Positions 15,196 through 24,866 of a stretch of DNA of 41,584 nt are shown piece by piece (the first letter of the stretch is position 1; every line of letters begins with the position of its first letter). Under the pieces are notes generated by a model. It had not been told where the DNA came from and ran no database searches. It was given only the letters and a program-made list of their open reading frames with translations. The translations under genes were made by a program, and so were the position numbers. Origin of the DNA: Methanobrevibacter sp. (lineage in GTDB: Archaea; Methanobacteriota; Methanobacteria; Methanobacteriales; Methanobacteriaceae); contig JALFJX010000022.1 of the NCBI GenBank assembly GCA_022775905.1, positions 1-41,584 on the forward strand, written 5' to 3'.

Positions 15196-16187
15196 AAAAC
15201 TTTTATTTTTATATTCTTCTTCTCGAGTAAATCAAGAACCTTATTTTGAATATATGTTAATCCTACTGCACATATTAAAACAATTGTGTATTTTAAAATC
15301 CAGTCTAATTCTCCAAATAATATCGGAACGATGGTTAGGAATAATATATGCCATAAGTAAATCCATAAAGATGATTTAGAACAAAATTCAATGAATCTAT
15401 TCTCTTTTAAGTTGATTCTTTTAAATATGCTCAATAATAGGAATGAAACGAATAATGCATAGCTTATATAATATATTGTTGGAGGATATTTCATAATTTG
15501 TGTTGGCTGGAAAATCCCCGTACTTAAATAAATTAAATATCCTGATATTATGAATGCAATTAGATATATTGCTGAAATGATGGAATCCGCTTTAGGACTT
15601 GTTTTAGTTGAAATCATTCCAAGTAAGTAAATTATTCCATATGGGATGATATAAGCTAATATGAACTCAAAAATGATATTCATTTCATTTATTTTAAGGG
15701 CTATTGCTATTTCATATAAAATGTATATTAAAACTAAAACTAAAAACTGGATGTAGTCATTTTCAATCTTGTCAAAATAATAGATTACTGGAGTTATTAA
15801 TGCACAAATAAGGAATATTCTTATAATCCAGACGTATGAAATTCCATCAAGCAATAGAAAACTATTGATTATAAAGTTGATGTCGTAAGGATACATTCCA
15901 TTTACTGGGAAAAATGTCATTATTATGAAAAATATAATTAAAAATATCCATGTTGGGAATAATAAACGCTTAATTCTTTTCCAGTAATATCTTAAAAAGG
16001 GTCGTTTTTGCTTTAGATTTCTTTTCAATGAATCTACTGCAAGAAATCCGGATATTATTACCATTAAAGGAACATCAAAATTTCTAATTTGCAATATATT
16101 GGCATCTGTTGTGATATGGGCTAAAATAATGCATAAAAGTCCAATCACTTTTAAATAATCAATGTATATTGTTCTATTGTTTTCCAT
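15186..16187 (-). CDS. Acyltransferase family 3 (OafA/WecH-like) membrane protein
   Basis: 333 residues with about ten membrane helices. The start NRTIYIDYLKVIGLLCIILAH and the following VPLMVIISGFLA are landmarks of the acyltransferase-3 family (the histidine in LAH is catalytic in relatives). Such proteins transfer acetyl or other acyl groups to surface glycans. The target here is unknown, possibly wall or pseudomurein-linked sugars. It is a single gene on the minus strand without a clear Shine-Dalgarno sequence. It lies downstream of the ACT gene after that gene's terminator. Confidence 0.8.
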   Translation of the reverse strand: MENNRTIYIDYLKVIGLLCIILAHITTDANILQIRNFDVPLMVIISGFLAVDSLKRNLKQKRPFLRYYWKRIKRLLFPTWIFLIIFFIIMTFFPVNGMYPYDINFIINSFLLLDGISYVWIIRIFLICALITPVIYYFDKIENDYIQFLVLVLIYILYEIAIALKINEMNIIFEFILAYIIPYGIIYLLGMISTKTSPKADSIISAIYLIAFIISGYLIYLSTGIFQPTQIMKYPPTIYYISYALFVSFLLLSIFKRINLKENRFIEFCSKSSLWIYLWHILFLTIVPILFGELDWILKYTIVLICAVGLTYIQNKVLDLLEKKNIKIKVLRG

Positions 16188-16198
16188 TTAGGTCACGT

Positions 16199-16234
16199 AA
16201 AAAAAATAAGGATAGATAATTTGAAATTATCTAT
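16199..16234 (-). terminator. Terminator of the paaK-ACT operon
   Basis: ATAGATAATTT (16212-16222) pairs perfectly with AAATTATCTAT (16224-16234). On the minus strand it is followed by a T-rich run (16206-16199). It includes the end of the ACT gene. Confidence 0.6.
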
Positions 16235-16662
16235 AAATTGTATGCTTCTTCAGATGGTACAATAACTATGTTATTATCTTGTAAAACTGAAATTAACTCA
16301 TCAATATTGTCAGCATGGAGTAATAAGATTGCTTTGCCAACTTTGTCATGAGTAAATGCATAGAGGTATTCTAAATCAATACCATTGTCTTTAATAACTT
16401 TTAAAACAGTTGTAAGTCCACCTGGTGTATCATTCATTTCAACACCGATGATTTCTGTAATTTTAACGAGGAAGTTGTTTTCAGATAATATTTCCTGTCC
16501 TTTTTCAGGGTTGTCTACAACAAGTCTTAAAATACCGAATTCAGAAGTATCTGCCATACACATGGCTTTAATGTTGATTTCATTTTCTGTAAGTACTTCT
16601 AAAGGTTTTGATAAACTTCCCATTCTGTTTTGTAAAAATATTGATAATTGTTTAATTTTCAT
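16231..16662 (-). CDS. Tandem ACT-domain protein
   Basis: 143 residues made of two ACT modules: the first starts IKQLSIFLQNRMGSLSKPLEVL, the second begins near IIGVEMNDTPGGLTTVLKVI. ACT domains bind amino acids as sensors. GGTGAT lies before the ATG, 8 bases after the PaaK stop, so the two form an operon. This pairing of PaaK-type ligase and ACT protein is common in archaea that use aryl acids through indolepyruvate ferredoxin oxidoreductase to make aromatic amino acids, so the ACT protein may sense an aromatic amino acid. No oxidoreductase gene is in this window. Confidence 0.85.
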   Translation of the reverse strand: MKIKQLSIFLQNRMGSLSKPLEVLTENEINIKAMCMADTSEFGILRLVVDNPEKGQEILSENNFLVKITEIIGVEMNDTPGGLTTVLKVIKDNGIDLEYLYAFTHDKVGKAILLLHADNIDELISVLQDNNIVIVPSEEAYNL

Positions 16663-16670
16663 TATATCAC

Positions 16671-17972
16671 CTAATGTAAGTTCCTTTCATCAATAACTCT
16701 TTTAGCTTTTCCTTCAAATCTTGGTAATGTTTTTGGTTCTACTAATGTAACTTTTACGCGAATACCAGTTTCATTTTCAATGGATTTGCCAATTTCTTTT
16801 TGGATTGCCATCATTTCTTTTACACCGTCGAAGAAAATATCTTGTGATGCTTCTACTTTGACTTCGATTTCATCTAAAGTTCCTGGTCTTGTAACTATAA
16901 TCATGTAATGAGGCTCTACATCACCAACTTTAAGTAATGCTTTTTCAATTTGTGATGGGAAAATAGCTACTCCTTTTACTTTAATCATATCGTCAGATCT
17001 ACCTGTGATTCTACTCATTCTTGCATGTGTTCTGCCACATTCACATTTTTCATAGGTAAGTGTGGTTAAGTCTTTTGTTCTGAATCTGATGATTGGCATT
17101 CCTTCTCTTTCAAGGTTGGTTAAAACTAATTCTCCAGATTTTTCAGCACCAATAACTTTTCCGGTATTTGGATCGATAATTTCTGGGTAATAAATATCTT
17201 CTGGAATGTGAAGACCTTGTTGTGCACTACATTCTATACCGACACCAGGTCCCATAAGTTCAGTTAATCCATAGATGTTATATGCTTTTGCATCGAAGAG
17301 TTCTTCCACTCTTTGTCTGATTTCTTCAGTCCACATTTCAGCTCCAAATCCAATAGCTTTGATTCCTAATTCTTTTGGGTCAATTCCATCGTCAAGAGCA
17401 ACTTCTCCAATGTGGATTCCATAGGATGGGGTAAATATTAATCCGGTAGTTCCAAAGTCTTTCATGATTTCAATCTGTCTTCTGGTTTGACCTGTTGAAA
17501 TCGGAATGATTGTTGAGCCGATTTTGTGTGATCCGTAGTGAACTCCAAAACCACCTGTAAACATTCCATATCCATGAGTATTTTGAATGATGTCATTTTC
17601 ACCAAGTCCCATCATTTTAAGTCCACGTGCTATTGTTTCAGCCCATGTGTCTAAGTCTTTTTCAGTATATCCTGATACTACTGGTTTTCCGGTGGTTCCA
17701 GATGATGAATGTAATTCTTTGATATCTTTAATGTCAACTGCGAAAAGTCCAAATGGGTAACTTTCTCTTAAGTCATCTTTTGTAATAAATGGAAGTTTCT
17801 CAATATCTTTTAAAGTTTCTATATCTTCTGGATAAACTTCAACTTCTGAATATCGTTTATTATAATAAGGTATTTTTTCAAATGCTCTTTTTACAGTCGC
17901 TTGAAGTTTCTTTAATTGCAATTCTTCAAGGTCTTGCCTTGACATAGTTTCAATTTCTTCATTCCAAAACAT
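16671..17972 (-). CDS. paaK: Phenylacetate-CoA ligase family enzyme
   Basis: Activates aryl-acetic acids to CoA thioesters with ATP. 433 residues from the chosen start. The adenylate motif SSSGTTGKPVVSGYT (about residue 85), GLTELMGPG, and the late region with RFRTKDLT, CECGRTHARM and GRSDDMIKVKG are diagnostic. I chose ATG 17972 (MFWNEEIETMSR) because GAGG lies 6 bases upstream; the longer frame from 17999 has no ribosome binding site. It is co-transcribed with the ACT gene. It likely salvages aryl acids for aromatic amino acid synthesis. Confidence 0.88.
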   Translation of the reverse strand: MFWNEEIETMSRQDLEELQLKKLQATVKRAFEKIPYYNKRYSEVEVYPEDIETLKDIEKLPFITKDDLRESYPFGLFAVDIKDIKELHSSSGTTGKPVVSGYTEKDLDTWAETIARGLKMMGLGENDIIQNTHGYGMFTGGFGVHYGSHKIGSTIIPISTGQTRRQIEIMKDFGTTGLIFTPSYGIHIGEVALDDGIDPKELGIKAIGFGAEMWTEEIRQRVEELFDAKAYNIYGLTELMGPGVGIECSAQQGLHIPEDIYYPEIIDPNTGKVIGAEKSGELVLTNLEREGMPIIRFRTKDLTTLTYEKCECGRTHARMSRITGRSDDMIKVKGVAIFPSQIEKALLKVGDVEPHYMIIVTRPGTLDEIEVKVEASQDIFFDGVKEMMAIQKEIGKSIENETGIRVKVTLVEPKTLPRFEGKAKRVIDERNLH

Positions 17973-18187
17973 ATTATGCCTCATTTTCTTTATTAACATA
18001 TTAATTATATCATTCCAATACCTTAAAAGTTACTAATTTTAAATGTGTTCATTATTTAAATAATAAAATTAAATATAGTATTGATGTTCATTTATTTGCA
18101 CATCTATTTTTAAAAAATTTATATAGTTAGTTAATGTAATAATAAATTGTAATTAATTAAATTATAATTGATTATGGGGAAATTAAT

Positions 18188-18898
18188 ATGGATATGATGA
18201 GTGTTTTATGGCAAGTGGGTATTTTTGCTTCAGTTCTTGTTTTTGGAATAAAGATAGGACTTGCGTCAGGACTAGCTAATTTGCCAAGAAAACTATTTGC
18301 GGTAATCTGTATCTCTTATGGGGGTGGAGTAATCCTTATCTCATACATTGCTTCATTCTTTGCAGAACAATTGGTTCAAGCGATCTATAGTTATAATACA
18401 ATTTTTTATATTATAATGGCTTCAATCATGATTATTGCAGGTTTATTTACAATAAGAGAATGGAAAATACATGATAAAAATACATCAACTGCTACTTCTC
18501 TAGCAATTATTGCTCCTTGTCCATGTTGTTTTGGTTCAATTATTGCAAGTGTTTTGATTGTTGCACCAACAATTGGAATTAGTTCACTTAATTTAAGTTG
18601 GTATGCTGCAGCAGCATTGGTTGCTGTTATGATTGTAACTTATTTTGCATCAAATACAATTATTAAATTTATTAATAAGCCGTATCCTATTGTTCTGGGC
18701 AATTTCATGCTTTTGCTTGGTGCATATTTCTTACTTTCAGCAATTGTAATTCCGAACATTGCAAGTGCCTTAACAAAGACAACAAGCCCTATTACTATTG
18801 GTTCTCCACAAGATATACTAATGGTGATTTTATCATTTGCTATTTTGATTATTGGTGGTATGATTTTAACTAAAAAAGGGAGAAACATTTTAGATTAA
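18188..18898 (+). CDS. DUF2162-type membrane transporter protein
   Basis: 236 residues with about six or seven membrane helices. A CPCC motif (APCPCCFGSI, about residue 116) sits at a helix boundary and could bind a metal or be redox-active. It matches my memory of the methanogen protein annotated as a predicted transporter, DUF2162. GGGGA precedes the ATG, with a TATA box (TTTATATA) around 18118. It is the first gene of a three-gene operon with a MotA/TolQ/ExbB-type channel and a DUF2149 protein. The substrate is unknown. Confidence 0.75.
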   Translation: MDMMSVLWQVGIFASVLVFGIKIGLASGLANLPRKLFAVICISYGGGVILISYIASFFAEQLVQAIYSYNTIFYIIMASIMIIAGLFTIREWKIHDKNTSTATSLAIIAPCPCCFGSIIASVLIVAPTIGISSLNLSWYAAAALVAVMIVTYFASNTIIKFINKPYPIVLGNFMLLLGAYFLLSAIVIPNIASALTKTTSPITIGSPQDILMVILSFAILIIGGMILTKKGRNILD

Positions 18899-18914
18899 AT
18901 TTTAGGTGAAATAT

Positions 18915-19559
18915 ATGGTTTTAAATATTCCTGGAGGAGAATTCTTAACTGGTTCTCTTGATGTAATCTCACAAAGTTTAACAATTCCAGTAATGGTTAT
19001 TTTACTTGTAATTGTTATAATTTCAATCATTACATTGGGTGGAGCTATAGCAGAATACACTTCAAGAAAAAAAGTTCCAGTTGGAACAATTAGAGATTTG
19101 ATTTATGATATCAATGCAGCTGAATCTGCAGATGCATTAAAAAATGTAATTTCAAAAGCTAAAATTCCTAAAGCTCAAAAGAAAGTTCTAACAGAAATTG
19201 CATCTTCTGAACAATTGGGTGAACCTTCAAGAGAAGCTTTAGCTCGTAAATTATTTGAATTTGAAGAAGAAAAAACAATGGATTCATTAAAGAAAACAGA
19301 TATTATTACTCGTATTGGACCAACTCTTGGTTTAATGGGTACTTTAATTCCGATGGGTCCTGGTCTTGCAGCATTAGGTGCAGGGGACATAAATACTCTT
19401 GCAAGTTCCTTGACTGTTGCATTCAATACTACTATTGTAGGTATTGGTTCAGGTGCTTTATGTTATTTCATTGGTAAAATCAGATCTTCATGGTATGATA
19501 GATATTTATCAGATTTGGATGCTTTAATAGATGCTGTTCTTGATTATATGAATAGATAG
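18915..19559 (+). CDS. MotA/TolQ/ExbB proton channel family protein
   Basis: 214 residues with three membrane helices: the first near residues 22-45, the others after the cytoplasmic segment. LKKTDIITRIGPTLGLMGTLIPMGPGLAALG is split here as GPTLGLMGTLIPMGPG, the family core, followed by LASSLTVAFNTTIVGIGSG. Such proteins let protons flow to power a partner. I chose ATG 18915 because TAGGTGA lies just upstream; the GTG 18906 is part of that site. It starts 17 bases after the DUF2162 stop and 8 bases before the DUF2149 gene, so the three are translated together. Confidence 0.9.
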   Translation: MVLNIPGGEFLTGSLDVISQSLTIPVMVILLVIVIISIITLGGAIAEYTSRKKVPVGTIRDLIYDINAAESADALKNVISKAKIPKAQKKVLTEIASSEQLGEPSREALARKLFEFEEEKTMDSLKKTDIITRIGPTLGLMGTLIPMGPGLAALGAGDINTLASSLTVAFNTTIVGIGSGALCYFIGKIRSSWYDRYLSDLDALIDAVLDYMNR

Positions 19560-19566
19560 TGATTTT

Positions 19567-19893
19567 ATGGTAAGAAAAAGAGGCGGTAGACGTAGGTCAA
19601 AAAGAGTAGAAGAAGACCCTATGGCAGGTACATCTAACCTTGTAGATGCAATGCTTGTTATTGCTGTCGGTTTTCTTGTTTTTGTTATCATAAGCTGGAA
19701 CATGCAGGCAATGATTGATCCGGACCAAAGCATACAGGAACAGATGGAGCAACAACAGACTACTGTAGTAGACCAAGGTCAACAGTTAAACGAAACACCA
19801 GACACTTCAAACAGTTCTGGTCAAGGATATACTGAAATGGGTAAAGTATACAAAGACCCATCTACGGGTAAGCTGATTATGGTGGAAGGTTAA
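19567..19893 (+). CDS. DUF2149 protein (ExbD-like partner)
   Basis: 108 residues. A basic N-terminus (RKRGGRRRSKR) is followed by NLVDAMLVIAVGFLVFVIIS, one membrane helix with an Asp (VDAML) as in ExbD/TolR, and a Gln-rich outer tail. The family is found next to MotA/TolQ-type genes in methanogens. By position it would be the ExbD-like subunit of the proton-powered complex. GTGAT is the ribosome binding site. The operon ends in the T-rich run after 19900. Confidence 0.8.
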   Translation: MVRKRGGRRRSKRVEEDPMAGTSNLVDAMLVIAVGFLVFVIISWNMQAMIDPDQSIQEQMEQQQTTVVDQGQQLNETPDTSNSSGQGYTEMGKVYKDPSTGKLIMVEG

Positions 19894-19997
19894 TCCTTTC
19901 ACAAAAACTTTTTTTTAACTATTTTTTTAAAACACGAATATTTATAAACTACTTTTACTAAACTAATACTTACGAATTTTTAACGGTGTTTAATAAT

Positions 19998-20315
19998 ATG
20001 GAATTCTGTCCTGATTGTGGTGCAATGTTGATGCCGAATAACGGCAAGATTAAATGTACATGTGGTTATGAAAAATCTCTTACAAATGATGATTTGGAGG
20101 AGCAATATCACATGAAAGGTGAAACTAATCCTGAAACAAAAGTTGTTGTGACTGACAGTAACAATGTTGCATTGCCAACAACAAAAATAACATGTTATAA
20201 ATGTGGTGGAACAAAAGGATATTGGTGGACAGTACAGACAAGGTCTGCTGATGAGGCACCGACTAATTTTATAAGATGTGCTAAATGTGGAAACACATGG
20301 CGTAGTTCTAACTAG
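19998..20315 (+). CDS. tfs: Transcription elongation factor TFS (RPB9/TFIIS type)
   Basis: 105 residues with two zinc ribbons: MEFCPDCGAML with CTCGYEK, and CYKCGG with RCAKCGNTWR. The hairpin motif QTRSADEAPT carries the acidic pair needed to stimulate RNA cleavage by RNA polymerase. It rescues arrested polymerase in the cytoplasm. I chose ATG 19998 because GGTG lies at 19983-19988 and the first ribbon begins there. A TATA box (TTTATAAA) is near 19940. Confidence 0.95.
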   Translation: MEFCPDCGAMLMPNNGKIKCTCGYEKSLTNDDLEEQYHMKGETNPETKVVVTDSNNVALPTTKITCYKCGGTKGYWWTVQTRSADEAPTNFIRCAKCGNTWRSSN

Positions 20316-20336
20316 AAAAATTATAATCTTGATATC

Positions 20337-20822
20337 ATGATAAATAACACAGTAGAAATAATTATTATAATAGCTGGTCTTGTGATTGATACATTTATTA
20401 TGACCAGTGTTAATGGATTTACTCTTAAAGAAAATATCAGATCCTATTTAGGAATTGAAACTCTTTTCAGTATTGTTGGAGTATTAATCGGAAGTTTAGT
20501 TCTTCTTTATTTATCTAAAGATATATTTAAATTAATTTGTGGTATTCTTATTATTATAATTCAAATAATTGGCATAATTGGAATTGAATTTCCTGAAAAA
20601 ATTAATGCAATATTGCTCGGTTCAGACAGTCTTGTAATATTTGCTACTTTAAGTTGGATTTATGTTCCTATATTAACAGTTTTTGAGGCACTGGCTATTA
20701 CATTAGGTTCTACAGTGGGATGTAAAGTCATGGGATATGTTCCTGAATTCTTAAAAGAGTATTTGCCGAACATGGTGATGATTTTAATCGGTTTAATGTT
20801 GATAATTCCTATGTTTTATTAA
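20337..20822 (+). CDS. Unknown membrane protein, 161 residues
   Basis: It has six predicted membrane helices, beginning VEIIIIIAGLVIDTFIMTSVNG, with an Asp in the first helix. The arrangement of paired helices and the VIDTF stretch recall small cation exporters such as MntP, but no diagnostic motif is present, so I leave it unnamed. It lies 21 bases after tfs without a terminator between and may be its operon partner. The ribosome binding site is weak (TTGAT). Confidence 0.6.
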   Translation: MINNTVEIIIIIAGLVIDTFIMTSVNGFTLKENIRSYLGIETLFSIVGVLIGSLVLLYLSKDIFKLICGILIIIIQIIGIIGIEFPEKINAILLGSDSLVIFATLSWIYVPILTVFEALAITLGSTVGCKVMGYVPEFLKEYLPNMVMILIGLMLIIPMFY

Positions 20823-20838
20823 ACATTCTTTGTATTAA

Positions 20839-20946
20839 ATGAAATATTTAACAAACTGTTGGTTCATAACTAATTTTATTGATGATTACTGTGATGAATG
20901 TGTCTGGCCGAACAATGAAGGTTGGATTGGAGAAAATTATGGATAA
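20839..20946 (+). CDS. Possible 35-residue Cys-containing peptide
   Basis: A short frame ATG 20839 to TAA 20944-20946 includes DDYCDECVWPNNEGWIG, with a C-x-x-C pair, an additional Cys at residue 7 and several aromatic residues. The composition is unlike random AT-rich sequence. No clear ribosome binding site precedes it. It may be a small real protein or the tail of a lost gene. Confidence 0.25.
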   Translation: MKYLTNCWFITNFIDDYCDECVWPNNEGWIGENYG

Positions 20947-20980
20947 TCTATTTTTAATGTAAGTATTTTGGAGTATTTTG

Positions 20981-22201
20981 ATGTTAAAAAAAGAAAATCA
21001 GACTGTAAAAAAATTGGATTGGTGTAATCCTTTTTGGTCTTGTAGCATGTGCTCTTTATGGTGCTGGTGCAGGACTTCGTGGAGATGTTGGGATTTTGCT
21101 AAATCCTTTAGCTATTCACTGTGGTTTGAAGTATGCGGATGTTAGTGTGTGCATTGCAGTGATGCAACTCTTGTTTGGAGCAACACAACCATTTTTCGGA
21201 ATTTTAGCATCAAAGCGTTCAAATCGTTTTGTAATTCTTTTAGGTATTCTTTTTTGGTATTGAGTTTACTTGGAATGATTCTAGCAAACTCTTATGTTAC
21301 ATTAATGATATCTTTAGGTATATTGTTCGGTTTGGGTACAGGTGCACTTTCATTCGGTTTGATTTTAACCTCAGCAATACATTTTGTTGGACCCAAAAAT
21401 GCAATGATTATATCTGGAATGCTCAATGCATCAGCGGGAATGGTTGGTTTTATATTATCTCCAGTGCTCCAGTCATTTTTATCTTATAATGGACTTTATT
21501 TTGCATTAAATGTATTAATCTTAATGATGGTTCTTTTAGTTCCAATAGTTATTGTTGTAACTTCAAAGGACAATAATTCAATAGATGATATTGAAAACGA
21601 AAATATTGAAATTAACAGGTCATTATTCAGGGAAGCATTTTCAAATCGTACATTCTGTTTGTTATTTGCAGGTTTTGCTACCTGTGGATTTCACATGGTT
21701 ATAATAGAGTCTCATTTATTCTCTCAGTTTGTTCTATTTGGCTTAAATGAATTGGATGTGAGTTGGGCATTTTCTGTTTATGGAATTGCAACAATATTCG
21801 GTGCACTTTTATCAGGATTTTTAAGTGTTCGTATAAATAAAGGAAAATTACTTGGTTTTTATTATGGTTTTCGAGCTATTTGGGTTATTTTATACTTATG
21901 GCTATTTCCAAAAACTATGCTCACTGCAGTTTTATTTTCAATAGGTCTTGGAATGACTGGTGATGCAACAGTATCACCAACAGCAGGTCTTGTAAATGAG
22001 AATTTTTTAATCAGTAAAGTTGCTTTTGTAATTGGAATACTGTTTTTTGCCCATCAGGTATGTGCTTTTTTAAGTGCAATGTTCGGTGGAGTAATAAGGG
22101 ATGCATTTGGAGGTTATACTTTGTTATGGATATTTGACATTCTCCTTTGTGTATTCGCATGCGTGATGAGTTTAAAAATCAAAGTAGATGATAATTTTTA
22201 A
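20981..22201 (+). pseudogene. MFS transporter (OFA-like), two frameshifts
   Basis: Read over two one-base gaps, 20981-22201 gives about 407 residues of a 12-helix major facilitator. The start MLKKENQTVKK is followed by one missing A in the run 21007-21013 (NWIGVILFGLVACALYGAG resumes in the next frame). One missing T in the run 21250-21255 then returns to the frame that runs to 22201. Helices 2-12 and motifs such as LFGATQPFFGILASKRSNRF are well preserved. The frame starting at 21149 is not a real start. The substrate is unknown, and whether the gene is truly dead depends on the two homopolymer calls. Confidence 0.75.
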
Positions 22202-22276
22202 ATAGGATGGCTGGTTGTTATTTTATAAATGATCTTACGTTGATGTACTTATTGTTGTTGGTTAAAAAGAAGGTGA

Positions 22277-23437
22277 TTAACTGTATTTCAAGTTAATCTT
22301 TCCACCATAAACAACATAATATAAAATTATTGTTGCTAAAAATAATGGAATTATCGCCCCAATAAAAATGGACATTATTCCAAACCCATTAACCAAAAAT
22401 CCTCCTGTTGCAGATCCGATAGCTATTCCACCATTCAGTATACTAACAAAAATACCATTTGCAAGTTCTGGTGTGTCTGGAAGGGCACAAGCTTCAATAT
22501 ATTGTATTAAATTATAACCCATTCCATCCAAAAATCCTAAAATGAGAATTAAGATTATAGCTGAAATTGTTAGTGCACCAAAGAAGTATAATAGGGAAAT
22601 CATCGCAATGCAAACTAATTGAAACATTACAAGGGTTATTTTGTCTTTTTTCATAAGAATTTTTCCGCCCATCCATGTACCTACTATTGAAACAAGCCCA
22701 TATACAAATAATACGGCGCTTAATTGGTATGTGTAGATATGTGTGATAGTCTGCAAGTAATAGCTCATATAACTATAAACAATACAGAATCCTATTGGCA
22801 TTAAAATGATCCCAAGACTTGCAAGCAAGAAGTTTCCTGATTTTAAAGATGATAATGGGGCTTCATAACTTTTTTCTTTTCCTTTTTGTTTAGGAAATAG
22901 CAATGCAATCAATATGGATGAAATGAAGTTAATTGCAAAAATCCAAGTTATTGTTGCCTGATATCCGATTGTAGTTCCTATAAATGTGGTAATTGGAAGC
23001 CCAATAATACTTCCTATTGAAATACCAAGCAAAATCAAGGTAATATATGATTGTTTTTCACCTTCAGGAGCAATTTCTTCTGTAAATGTAAGTGCAATAG
23101 CTACAAAAGCAGGATATGCGATTGCAGGTATTATTCTTAATATTAATGCAATATAAAAATTGTGAACGAATATGCTTATGAAATTGCATATTGAAAATAT
23201 TCCTAAAATAAACATGAATGTATGTTTCCTTTCATATTTTGAGAATACAAGTGGTATGAACAGTCCACAGATTGCAATTGTGAATGTAAATGAACTAATG
23301 AAAAGTCCGACAATCGCTATTGAAATGTTGAAGTATTGTGATATCTCACCTACAATACCTACAAGGCTTAATGGTGTATTAATTGCAAGAGTTGATATCA
23401 TTAAAATGTATACGAGTATTTTAGGATTGATTTTCAT
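22277..23437 (-). CDS. MFS transporter, drug-efflux type (AraJ-like)
   Basis: 386 residues with 12 membrane helices. The order fits DHA1-type exporters: helix 1 with LMISTLAINTPLSLVG, a loop with SKYERKHTF, LRIIPAIAYPAFVAIALTF in helix 4 and GISIGSIIGLPITTFIG in helix 5 (motif C-like), then a central loop with KQKGKEKS. AGGAG lies before the ATG. The start overlaps the end of the MATE gene by 17 bases, so both belong to one operon. Substrates probably are small toxic compounds or sugars; not determinable here. Confidence 0.85.
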   Translation of the reverse strand: MKINPKILVYILMISTLAINTPLSLVGIVGEISQYFNISIAIVGLFISSFTFTIAICGLFIPLVFSKYERKHTFMFILGIFSICNFISIFVHNFYIALILRIIPAIAYPAFVAIALTFTEEIAPEGEKQSYITLILLGISIGSIIGLPITTFIGTTIGYQATITWIFAINFISSILIALLFPKQKGKEKSYEAPLSSLKSGNFLLASLGIILMPIGFCIVYSYMSYYLQTITHIYTYQLSAVLFVYGLVSIVGTWMGGKILMKKDKITLVMFQLVCIAMISLLYFFGALTISAIILILILGFLDGMGYNLIQYIEACALPDTPELANGIFVSILNGGIAIGSATGGFLVNGFGIMSIFIGAIIPLFLATIILYYVVYGGKINLKYS

Positions 23438-24789
23438 TGAGTGTTCTCCTAATTTTTGATAAATAATATTTTGAATAGATTAAAGCTATTAATGAAGCAG
23501 CAAGGCATCCTACAATTATACCTAAATACACTCCAAATTCGCCCATATTCAATGTGTATGTGAATAAATAAATGAATATTATTTCTACAAATAATGTTCT
23601 GCCGAAGGTTATCATTAATGATGTTAATCCTTTTCCTATTCCCTGAAACATTGATGTTGCATTGTTTCCCCACACATATACTACTGCAAATAAGTTAAAT
23701 ATTTGGATAACGCTGGCTATTTTAGGTTCAAGTGAAGCGCTTTGTGCAGTATATGAGAATAATCTTGCGATTTCAGGAGCAAGCGCAATTGTTATTGCAA
23801 CTAAAATAATTGAAATGATGAGGCCCATATTATTTGAATAGTTGAATGCTGTTTTTAGTTTGTCGTAGTCACATGCACCAAAACTGGCACCAGCAACTGT
23901 CAGTAGTGCTGTTGAAATACCTTGAAGTGGAATTAATGTCATGTGATTCACTTTAAGTGCAGATGCATAGCATGCAACAGCCACTGTTCCGCCGACAGTA
24001 GTGAGTGTCATGTTTATATATAATATAAAAAGTGACATTAATATGTTTCTGAGGTTGCTGGAAGAGATATGCTCAATATATCTTTTAAAATACCTGAATT
24101 GTATTTAAAATGATTAATTCTTAGGAATGTGTCTTTTTTAATCCAAATCCAGTAACTCATGATGATTGTGGAAATTCCACTTGATAAAATAGATGCCCAT
24201 GCAGCACCTGCAACACCCCAACCGAATATGTAAATGAATATTGGATCTAAAACTATGTTTAATAATGCTGTTGCTATCATTGAATACATTGGACGTTTCA
24301 CATCACCTTCTGCTCTTAAAATTGAAGACAAAACCATTGGAACTATCATAAAGAACATTCCTGCAAATATGATTGTTCCATATATTAAACTGTCATCAAG
24401 TGCTGCTCCACTTCCTCTCATGAATATTAGGATATCATCTAAAAATATATAATAATTATTGGAATTATGATTGAAGATATTACAGTAAGTATTAAGCTAT
24501 GTGTTGCATTGTTTTCTGCTAATTTCTTATCTTTAGCACCAATTGCTCTTGCAATTGTGGAAGATGCGGCCGCACCAATACCATTACCGAATCCTACAAG
24601 AATGAAAAACAATGGAGCAACAAAACCAAGAGCAGCTAATAGGTTTGGACCAAGTCCAGATACCCAAATTGTATCTGCAAGGTTGTAAGCTATTATTAAA
24701 AGCATGGATAACATTGTTGGAACAGCTAGTTTTTTAATAGCTGTTTTTGGATTTCCTGTTAAAATATCAATGTTTTCAGTTTTAGTCAT
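23421..24789 (-). pseudogene. MATE efflux protein, two frameshifts
   Basis: Three collinear frames (24789-24439, 24421-24038, 24038-23421) join to one MATE transporter of about 455 residues. One missing T (A's at 24441-24445 on the plus strand) breaks it near [10 protein letters not shown], and another missing T at 24038-24041 breaks it near SLPATSETY. Landmarks are [20 protein letters not shown] at the start, [20 protein letters not shown], and the mirrored GISTALLTVAGASFGAC in the second half. MATE proteins export drugs or flavins by Na+/H+ antiport. It is followed within the same operon by an intact MFS exporter. Confidence 0.85.
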
Positions 24790-24825
24790 GTATTTTTTAT
24801 ATATGTTTAATAGTTTTTATGTTTT

Positions 24826-24866
24826 AAGAAAAAAAAGAAGAAAAAGGCTTAATGATTAATTAAGCC
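24826..24866 (-). terminator. Terminator of the secreted-protein gene
   Basis: GGCTTAAT (24846-24853) pairs with ATTAAGCC (24859-24866), followed on the minus strand by a T-rich run (24845-24826). It overlaps the stop codon at 24860-24862. Confidence 0.75.

Noticed and set aside
21149-21250. Alternative N-terminus of the MFS gene starting MHCSD
   Set aside because: This stretch is an out-of-frame reading of the transporter's conserved second and third helices, which are intact in the neighbouring frame.
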